7,892 nt of DNA from Bifidobacterium breve (lineage in GTDB: Bacteria; Actinomycetota; Thermoleophilia; Miltoncostaeales; Miltoncostaeaceae): assembly GCA_945876305.1 (NCBI GenBank), contig CAMCOB010000061.1, positions 1 through 7,892 on the forward strand, written 5' to 3'. The notes beneath the pieces were generated by a model that was not told where the DNA came from, did not search any database, and saw only the letters and a program-made list of their open reading frames with translations. The translations under genes and the position numbers were made by a program. Every line of letters starts with the position of its first letter. The first letter of the stretch is position 1. Positions 1-4,147 of the stretch are shown here, in pieces.

Positions 1-1
1 C

Positions 2-172
2 CTGCTGGAGCAGGCCAAGAAGGCGCTCGGCACCACGTCGGCAACGGATGCCATCAACCGCAGCCTGGCCGAGGTTGTACGAAGCGGTTCGTTGCAGAGT
101 CTCGCGCGGGATGGGGTACCTGGCCTGACCCCCGAGATGCTGCGGGAGCTCCGCCGCCCCCGCACCTTCTGA
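2..172 (+). CDS. vapB: VapB-like antitoxin, 3' end only
   Basis: The reading frame is open from the window edge and encodes the last 56 residues of a small protein, beginning LLEQAKKALGTTSATDAINR and ending RRPRTF before TGA at 170-172. The helix-turn-helix-like stretch (AKKALGTTSATDAINRSLAEVV) matches the second half of a ribbon-helix-helix domain as seen in VapB antitoxins. The remaining tail would be the toxin-wrapping segment. The DNA-contacting N-terminal strand, start codon and promoter lie outside the window. A PIN-domain toxin gene follows directly with a 4-base overlap, the usual antitoxin-first order, so the two are almost certainly co-translated. In this family the antitoxin neutralises the PIN RNase and represses its own operon through the RHH domain. 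The family call rests on the partial sequence plus context. Confidence 0.8.
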   Translation: MLEQAKKALGTTSATDAINRSLAEVVRSGSLQSLARDGVPGLTPEMLRELRRPRTF

Positions 173-588
173 CACTTCTCCTCGACACCAGCGTGTGGGC
201 CTGGGCCGAGCGACACGCCGATGTACATGACCAGGTGGGGGATCTGGTCGAGGCGGGTCGGGTGGCGACCTGCGTGCCGGTGATGCTCGAGGTGCTGTAC
301 TCGGCGCGGTCACCCACCGACTACGACGTCCGCCGCCGGCAGTTCGGGCGGCTCTGGCAGTGCCCTATCAACCAGCCCGAATGGGACCGGGCGCTTCAGG
401 TGTACGACGCCCTGGCTGCGCAGGGTGCCCTGCATCAACGCCAGGTGAGCCACGCCGACTTGCTCATTGCGGCCGCAGCCGAGTCGGCTGGCATCCCCGT
501 GCTGCATTACGACGAGGACTACGACCGCATTGAGGCCGTCACCGGCCAGCCGATGCAGTGGATTCGCCCACGGGGGTCGCTGGAGTAA
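169..588 (+). CDS. vapC: VapC-like PIN-domain ribonuclease toxin, probable CTG start
   Basis: This is a 139-residue PIN-domain protein, normal for VapC. Read from CTG at 169 it begins (M)TLLLDTSVWAWAERH, the classic PIN N-terminus. Visible metal-binding acidic residues are D6 (LLLDTS), E41 (VMLEVLYSAR), D97 (SHADLLIAA) and the D115/D117/D119 cluster (HYDEDYDRI). PIN toxins of this family cleave RNA with Mg2+ or Mn2+ and are held inactive by the partner antitoxin. Start choice: there is no ATG, GTG or TTG in this frame upstream of 169. The first canonical start, GTG at 193, would delete the first catalytic Asp and strand beta-1. CTG at 169-171 overlaps the antitoxin TGA (170-172) as CTGA, mimicking the common ATGA coupling, so I place the start there. 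The fold is certain; the exact initiation codon is inferred. Confidence 0.88.
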   Translation: MTLLLDTSVWAWAERHADVHDQVGDLVEAGRVATCVPVMLEVLYSARSPTDYDVRRRQFGRLWQCPINQPEWDRALQVYDALAAQGALHQRQVSHADLLIAAAAESAGIPVLHYDEDYDRIEAVTGQPMQWIRPRGSLE

Positions 589-594
589 AACGAT

Positions 595-637
595 CACCGG
601 CCCGCCCGCCTCCCCCAAGTAGGCAAGCGGGCCGGTG
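595..637 (-). terminator. Hairpin between convergent genes, probable terminator
   Basis: Perfect 11-base inverted arms CACCGGCCCGC (595-605) and GCGGGCCGGTG (627-637) flank a 21-base loop containing a small secondary pairing. The hairpin lies between the stops of the convergent vapC (588) and secreted-repeat gene (646). On the minus strand the hairpin is followed within a few bases by a short T run (complement of AAAA at 587-590), so it best serves as the terminator of the 646-1368 gene. No T tract follows on the plus strand, where it could still act as a weak or Rho-assisted stop. Confidence 0.6.
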
Positions 638-645
638 CGCCGGGA

Positions 646-1368
646 TTAGCGGCGGCCCTGCGAGTGCGAACCACCCGGACCGGAGTGCACGCCATCGACG
701 ATGTTGGTGGCCTTCTGCGTGATCTGCGCGTCGGTCACGGCCGGGGCGTTGGCTGGCTTGTTGGCCTTCAGCACAGTGCTCACGGCCGCCACGAGATCGG
801 CCTTGGCCACGCTCTTCTGCGAGGCGAGGGTTGCCGGGGTAGTGCCCGCCTTGCGTGCTGCCTTCAGCTCGGCGGTGGTAATGCCGAGCGTGCTGGCGAT
901 GGCCTCACCCACCTTGGCGCGCACCTCGGCGTTGCCGCGCCTCGAACCCTGATTGGCCTCTGCACGCGTGCTCGTTACGCGCTGGGTCACCTTCTCGGTG
1001 AGCTGCGCGTCGGACAGCACAGGTGCACCGGCGGGCTTGCTCGCCTTCAGCGCGCTCACAATGGTGCTCACCAGATCGGCCTGGCTCACGCCCTTGGTCG
1101 CCGCGAGCTGCGCCAGCGTCTGACCCGAGTCGCGGGCGGTGCGCATGGCGGCGTCATTCACTCCGAGCAGCTTCTGCACGGCGGCCTTCACCACTGGGTT
1201 CTGCTGGTGGTGTGCGCCACCGGCCCGCGACTGCTGCGCTGCGGGAGTGGTGGAGGTTGTACCGGCCTGGTTGCTGTTGGCGGCGATGGCACTACCAATG
1301 CCGGCACCGGTGAACATTGCGCCGCCTGCGAGAAGTGCGGCGGTGATCTTGCGGCCTCTGAACTTCAT
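646..1368 (-). CDS. Secreted protein with two ~70-residue helical repeats
   Basis: A 240-residue protein with an N-terminal signal peptide: basic MKFRGRK, hydrophobic ITAALLAGGAMFTGAGIGSAIA, probable cleavage after AIA or AIAA near residue 30. A Ser/Thr/Gln/His-rich linker (about 31-58) precedes two ungapped repeats at residues 61-131 and 154-224, about 45% identical. The shared pattern is LG(V/I)..A...AR..G.T.A.LA..K.V..ADLV....LKA.KPA.AP..(S/T)DAQ.T.K. The basic, Gly/Ser-rich tail ends HSQGRR. Short helical repeats with an LGIT..EL..A..G pattern occur in uncharacterised exported bacterial proteins; I know of no assigned activity. The start is supported by AGGAGG (complement of 1376-1381) seven bases before the ATG. 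An ECF-like promoter lies just upstream and a hairpin follows the stop, so it is probably monocistronic. It is likely extracytoplasmic; function unknown. Confidence 0.85.
   Translation of the reverse strand: MKFRGRKITAALLAGGAMFTGAGIGSAIAANSNQAGTTSTTPAAQQSRAGGAHHQQNPVVKAAVQKLLGVNDAAMRTARDSGQTLAQLAATKGVSQADLVSTIVSALKASKPAGAPVLSDAQLTEKVTQRVTSTRAEANQGSRRGNAEVRAKVGEAIASTLGITTAELKAARKAGTTPATLASQKSVAKADLVAAVSTVLKANKPANAPAVTDAQITQKATNIVDGVHSGPGGSHSQGRR
697..909 (-). repeat. Second copy of internal protein repeat
   Basis: This stretch encodes residues 154-224 of the secreted protein and aligns without gaps to the copy at 976-1188, with about 32 of 71 residues identical. The divergence shows an old intragenic duplication rather than a recent one. 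Confidence 0.75.
976..1188 (-). repeat. First copy of internal protein repeat
   Basis: This stretch encodes residues 61-131 of the secreted protein and is the partner of the repeat at 697-909. Both copies carry the ADLV helix end and the LKA.KPA.AP..(S/T)DAQ segment, which define the repeat unit. Confidence 0.75.
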
Positions 1369-1399
1369 GGTGGGTCCTCCTGGTTGGTTGGGTTCTTAC

Positions 1400-1424
1400 G
1401 ACGACAACTGTCGCGCCCGGTTCC
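1400..1424 (-). promoter_or_regulatory. Candidate ECF sigma factor promoter for the secreted repeat protein
   Basis: On the minus strand GGAAC (complement of 1420-1424) is followed after exactly 16 bases by CGTC (complement of 1400-1403). GGAAC with CGTC or CGTT at 15-17 bases is the general pattern of promoters used by extracytoplasmic-function sigma factors. Transcription would begin near 1392-1395, leaving a leader of about 25 bases that contains the AGGAGG ribosome site at 1376-1381. Position and spacing are excellent, but the match is short, so this is a prediction. It suggests envelope-stress control of the exported product. Confidence 0.5.
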
Positions 1425-1756
1425 AAGAGACCCGTGAGATGCACCGAAGAGGTAACGAAGAACATCGTTTGGACTTTGTGATGAGCAGGCATGTGCCGTA
1501 ACCAAAAGGATGCAATCAACAGCCCCCGCGCCTTTTGTCACAGCGACTGACCCCACCCGGGGTCAGTCCCCGGGCGGGGTCAGTCGCTGCGACGGAGCAG
1601 TGTCATTGCGCGCGGGATGCCCACGAGGGTGCTCAGGATGCGGTGTGGTGCTGCGCAGTTGTCATGTCGTGCCCCAGTTACGCGCGACTTGCGTTGCATA
1701 TACCTAGGGTTTGGCACAGGGTCCCATCGGGGGTCCACGGGACAGGGGGCACACAT
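1425..1756. other. Divergent intergenic region
   Basis: These 332 bases separate the secreted repeat protein gene (-) from the DUF1269 gene (+). I see no convincing coding region; reading frames here lack start context or protein-like composition. The strong hairpin at 1541-1589 is the only clear structure. A weak -10-like TATACC lies at 1699-1704 without a matching -35. The segment 1744-1749 (AGGGGG) is the ribosome-binding site of the DUF1269 gene. Confidence 0.6.
1541..1589. repeat. Long near-perfect inverted repeat with three copies of ACTGACCCC
   Basis: The arms CAGCGACTGACCCC (1541-1554) and GGGGTCAGTCGCTG (1576-1589) are perfect 14-base complements. After one A/C mismatch the inner CCCGGGG (1556-1562) and CCCCGGG (1568-1574) pair around a TCAGT loop. 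The core ACTGACCCC occurs once directly (1546-1554) and twice inverted (1559-1567, 1576-1584). The first two copies can therefore form an alternative 10-bp hairpin with a 4-base ACCC loop (1545-1568). There is no T tract on either side, and it sits between divergent promoters rather than after a gene. It resembles a REP/BIME-like or RAYT-mobilised palindrome more than a classical terminator; that class is an inference. Confidence 0.75.
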
Positions 1757-2266
1757 ATGGCACGCGAAGACGCGACGTTCGTATTTGCAGGCGCGTACGA
1801 GAACGAGGCAGATGCCCAGCTCGACTACGAGGCCATCAAGGAGTTGCACGCCGCCGGCATCATCGGTGGCTACGACGCAGCGGTCATCCGCAAGGGTGAT
1901 GACGGCAAGGTGCACGTGAACAAGGACGAGACCTCCACGCGCAAGGGCGCATGGGGCGGCGCCGTGGTGGGTGCCGTGGTCGGCATCCTATTTCCGCCAT
2001 CCATCCTCGCCGGCGCTGCGATTGGCGCACTCGCGGGTGGCGTTGGCGGCCACATCTTCAAGGGCATGTCACGCAGCGACATGAAGGACCTGGGCGAGCT
2101 GCTCGACGAGGGCCAGGCCGGCCTCGTGGTGGTTGGCAACTGGCAGCTGGAGGAGGCAATCGACAAGGCCTTCTCCCGCGCCGAGCGTCACATCGAGCGC
2201 GAGATCAAGGGCGTGCAGAAGGACGAGATCGAGGCCGAGTACGCCAAGGCGATGGCGGGCCAGTAG
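1757..2266 (+). CDS. DUF1269-type glycine-rich membrane-associated protein
   Basis: A 169-residue protein. Residues 6-45 (TFVFAGAYENEADAQLDYEAI to AAVIRK) form a ferredoxin-like strand-helix-strand start. A Gly/Ala-rich hydrophobic hairpin follows at about 66-100 (GGAVVGAVVGILF to GGVGGHIF). Next comes an amphipathic segment with SRSDMKDLGELLDEGQAGLVVVG (about 105-127) and a charged C-terminal helix. This architecture is that of DUF1269 proteins, small glycine-zipper membrane-associated proteins often found with stress genes and of unknown biochemical role. The start at ATG 1757 is chosen because AGGGGG lies 7 bases upstream and the family start MA.E..TFVFAG fits. The longer in-frame extension to 1535 runs through the palindrome and is not protein-like. 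It appears to be a single-gene transcript, ending 11 bases before the convergent DUF4236 gene stop. Confidence 0.85.
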   Translation: MAREDATFVFAGAYENEADAQLDYEAIKELHAAGIIGGYDAAVIRKGDDGKVHVNKDETSTRKGAWGGAVVGAVVGILFPPSILAGAAIGALAGGVGGHIFKGMSRSDMKDLGELLDEGQAGLVVVGNWQLEEAIDKAFSRAERHIEREIKGVQKDEIEAEYAKAMAGQ

Positions 2267-2277
2267 TCACCGCGGGC

Positions 2278-3291
2278 TCAGGCGTTGAGTTCTTCGCTCA
2301 GCGCCTGGGCCGCCGCGTTGGTGCTGTCCTCGGCCAGCACCTTGCCAACGTCTCTGCGTGCCCCCGCCTTTCGCTTCATCGCGGTAAGCGTTCGCGCCCG
2401 CTCGATCAGCGCCAGGTGGCGCACCTGCGCGCTTCTTGACGGCGCCCGAAGCGCGATCTTGAACGCCTCCAGGGCGGCGTCGGGCACGCCGGCCTCCCGA
2501 AAGGCCACGCCCCGGTAGACCAGCAGCAGGGCAGTGGCATCGTCACCGTTTGCAAGCCCATCAGTGAGCGCGATCACCTGCTGCCACTCGCCCTCAAGCA
2601 CGTACAGCTCGGCCAGTGACACGGCCGTCGATCCGGTGGGCTCCATGCCCTCCACTAGGTGGATGGCATCGTCGATTCGCTCGGCCTCCTGCATCAGCTC
2701 GGCCAGCGACAGCCCCACAGCCTCGCGGCAGATGGGCAGCTCGACACTCACGCCCTCCGCCAGCCCAAGCTCCACACTGGTGCGCAGGTACTGCTGCACG
2801 AAGGCGTCGGTGGCCGGGTCGCCGTCAGAATCCATGACCCACTGCAGCAGCGTGATTGCCTGACCGGGATCGTCCTCCATCATCCACAGCCCCGCCAGCG
2901 TGTAACCAGCCAGCCGCACGTCGGGGTGCTCATCACCGGCTGCCCGCGCCATCGTGCGGTCCTGTTTGATCACCGCCTCGTACAGCGCCTTCTCCCCGGC
3001 TTTGGCGAACATGCCGGGCTTCTTACGCTTGAACTCCTCGGGCAGCGGTGGGGGAGGTGGGGTCGACGCGCCGGCCTGCCGCCGTGCGCCCGCGGGCTCG
3101 GGGTGACGCTTGATGCTGCGCATGTAGGTGATGCCGGGGATTCCCGTGCGGGTGGAGAAGGTGTCGCGCCCGGACGAGTGCACAGACACCCGCCCGTAGT
3201 TACCGCCGAGCGATGTGCCGATGCCGTTCTTCGACAGGTTCAGCCGCAGCCCCGGCGCCACCATGATCGACTTCCGTATGCGAAACCCCAT
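2278..3291 (-). CDS. DUF4236 domain protein with C-terminal TPR-like helical repeats
   Basis: A 337-residue protein. Residues 1-57 (MGFRIRKSIMVAPGLRLNLS, then NG.G.SLGG..GRVSVHSSG and TGIPG.TY) are a near-textbook DUF4236 domain, a short beta-rich module of unknown function usually found at the extreme N-terminus. A Pro-rich linker (about 65-92, with a run of six prolines) follows. Residues 95-337 are a series of helical pairs with TPR-like character, for example SLAELYVLEGEWQQVIAL (225-242) and YRGVAFREAGVPDAALEAF (259-277). There is no signal peptide. The start ATG overlaps the vapC stop by one base (TAATG) and has AGGAGGGG directly upstream, so it is the third, translationally coupled gene of the vapBC operon. 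TPR modules usually mediate protein-protein contacts, so a scaffold, chaperone or regulator for the TA pair is possible but unproven. Confidence 0.85.
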   Translation of the reverse strand: MGFRIRKSIMVAPGLRLNLSKNGIGTSLGGNYGRVSVHSSGRDTFSTRTGIPGITYMRSIKRHPEPAGARRQAGASTPPPPPLPEEFKRKKPGMFAKAGEKALYEAVIKQDRTMARAAGDEHPDVRLAGYTLAGLWMMEDDPGQAITLLQWVMDSDGDPATDAFVQQYLRTSVELGLAEGVSVELPICREAVGLSLAELMQEAERIDDAIHLVEGMEPTGSTAVSLAELYVLEGEWQQVIALTDGLANGDDATALLLVYRGVAFREAGVPDAALEAFKIALRAPSRSAQVRHLALIERARTLTAMKRKAGARRDVGKVLAEDSTNAAAQALSEELNA

Positions 3292-3725
3292 TACCCCTCC
3301 TGGGCCAGCGGGTTTCTCCAGCGTATTTCAGTGAACCGGGCGAAGTCGCCATCGGTGGACACCACCTCCACCCCGTGCTCAATTGCCAGCGCAGCGATCT
3401 TGGCGTCCATAACCAGCGGCCCCGTGATGCCGTGCGACACGAGCAGATCGGTCACGATCGACAGATGCTGAGCCCCCTCTGTGGGAATCCAGGCTGTGGG
3501 TGACGCCAGCCATGCATCAATCTGCGTAAGCGCCTGCCCCGGAGTGAGTGGCTTGGGGTAGCTGCGGGGCGACGTACTTAGGCGCAGGAACGCCGTGAGG
3601 CTCTGCCAGGGCAGCCCCACTTGGGTGGGGCCGTTCAGGGCATCCTGCAGCCATCGCTTTGCAACGGGGTGGGCTGGCGCACTCGCATTGGCGGCGTACA
3701 GCAGCACGTTGGCGTCGATGATCAT
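3291..3725 (-). CDS. vapC: VapC-like PIN-domain ribonuclease toxin
   Basis: A 144-residue PIN protein beginning MIIDANVLLYAANASAPAHP. It belongs to the VapC subfamily with the pattern DANVLLYA, W(L)...L.G...VGLPW..L.AFLRL.T.PR, DAW, LV.DA..AALAIEHG and STD.DFARF..(I/L)RW.NPL. Visible catalytic acids are D4, D107 (VMDAKIAALA), D125 and D127 (STDGDFARF). The predicted role is Mg2+-dependent cleavage of tRNA, rRNA or mRNA, neutralised by the upstream antitoxin. Its ATG overlaps the antitoxin TGA by one base (TGATG). Its TAA overlaps the DUF4236 gene ATG by one base (TAATG), so all three are coupled. It is only distantly related to the VapC at 169-588. Length and motifs are intact, so it is probably functional. 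Confidence 0.93.
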   Translation of the reverse strand: MIIDANVLLYAANASAPAHPVAKRWLQDALNGPTQVGLPWQSLTAFLRLSTSPRSYPKPLTPGQALTQIDAWLASPTAWIPTEGAQHLSIVTDLLVSHGITGPLVMDAKIAALAIEHGVEVVSTDGDFARFTEIRWRNPLAQEG

Positions 3726-4003
3726 CAGGCGAGCTTCTTGCGCCAGTAGTCCTCTTCGAGCACGTCAAGCACCTCACCGATGTTGTCGATGGGCATGAAT
3801 GGAACGCCCATGTCAGATGTGGTCTGCACGAACCGCTTGCGCTTGGCCTGAGGCGCCGATGCGTTTCGTACGGCGTCGTTCACGACGTCGCTCAGGCCCA
3901 CGCCGCGCTCCTTCTGCAGGCGCTCGAGGATCTTGGCGACGTCGGGGTCGAAGGTGACGGTAGTCCTCACACGCCCCATCTTGTCGGTCTTCTTATCAGC
4001 CAT
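3725..4003 (-). CDS. vapB: VapB-like ribbon-helix-helix antitoxin
   Basis: A 92-residue protein from ATG 4003: MADKKTDKMGRVRTTVTFDP. The strand RVRTTVTFD followed by DVAKILERLQKERGVGLSDVVNDAVRNA is a clear ribbon-helix-helix domain (about residues 9-45). The acidic C-terminal part (VPFMPIDNIGEVLDVLEEDYW) should wrap the PIN toxin. It represses its own operon and neutralises the VapC encoded one base downstream. Start choice: a GTG at 4027 and an ATG at 4012 are also in frame, but they fall inside the palindromic operator. ATG 4003 or ATG 3979 best fits RHH proteins, which start shortly before the beta strand. No clear Shine-Dalgarno precedes 4003, so a short or leaderless mRNA is possible. 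Confidence 0.88.
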   Translation of the reverse strand: MADKKTDKMGRVRTTVTFDPDVAKILERLQKERGVGLSDVVNDAVRNASAPQAKRKRFVQTTSDMGVPFMPIDNIGEVLDVLEEDYWRKKLA

Positions 4004-4007
4004 GTGT

Positions 4008-4044
4008 ATCATGATGTCACAAAACACGCATCATGATGTGCCAA
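4008..4044 (-). promoter_or_regulatory. Probable VapB operator (two palindromes) overlapping promoter
   Basis: The self-complementary octamer ATCATGAT occurs twice, at 4008-4015 and 4030-4037, each followed by GT. The copies are 22 bases apart, about two helical turns, placing them on the same DNA face as expected for cooperative binding of two RHH dimers. Reading the minus strand, TTGGCA (complement of 4039-4044) and a poor TGTGAC (complement of 4016-4021) lie 17 bases apart. A bound repressor would cover both. The operator call is fairly strong; the promoter boxes are weak and would give a very short leader. Confidence 0.6.
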
Positions 4045-4147
4045 ACCACCTACGTTGCCTTGGCTCCCTTTCTCGGCTCCCCCAATGACCTTCCGCCGAA
4101 CTCTCACTCCCCTGGTCGCCACTGCCGCCGTACTGGAGTAGACGCCC

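Noticed and set aside
664..1437. Plus-strand 257-residue open frame over the secreted repeat protein
   Set aside because: It is antisense to a gene with signal peptide, AGGAGG and internal repeats; its residues are Gly/His/Arg/Leu-rich and unpatterned.
1676..1704. Sigma-70 promoter for the DUF1269 gene with TATACC as -10
   Set aside because: TATACC has 4 of 6 consensus bases but no TTGACA-like hexamer lies at 16-18 bases upstream, so I cannot support it.
2659..3471. Plus-strand 270-residue open frame over the DUF4236 and vapC genes
   Set aside because: It is antisense to two genes with clear family motifs and has no protein-like features of its own.
3600..3610. Missing second acidic residue in the second VapC (Gln at LPWQSLTAFLRL)
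   Set aside because: From memory, this VapC subfamily commonly has a non-acidic residue here (LPW..L.AFLRL), so it is not evidence of inactivation.
4028..4147. Terminator downstream of the large secreted protein gene
   Set aside because: The 120-base gap contains no inverted repeat followed by a T tract on the minus strand.
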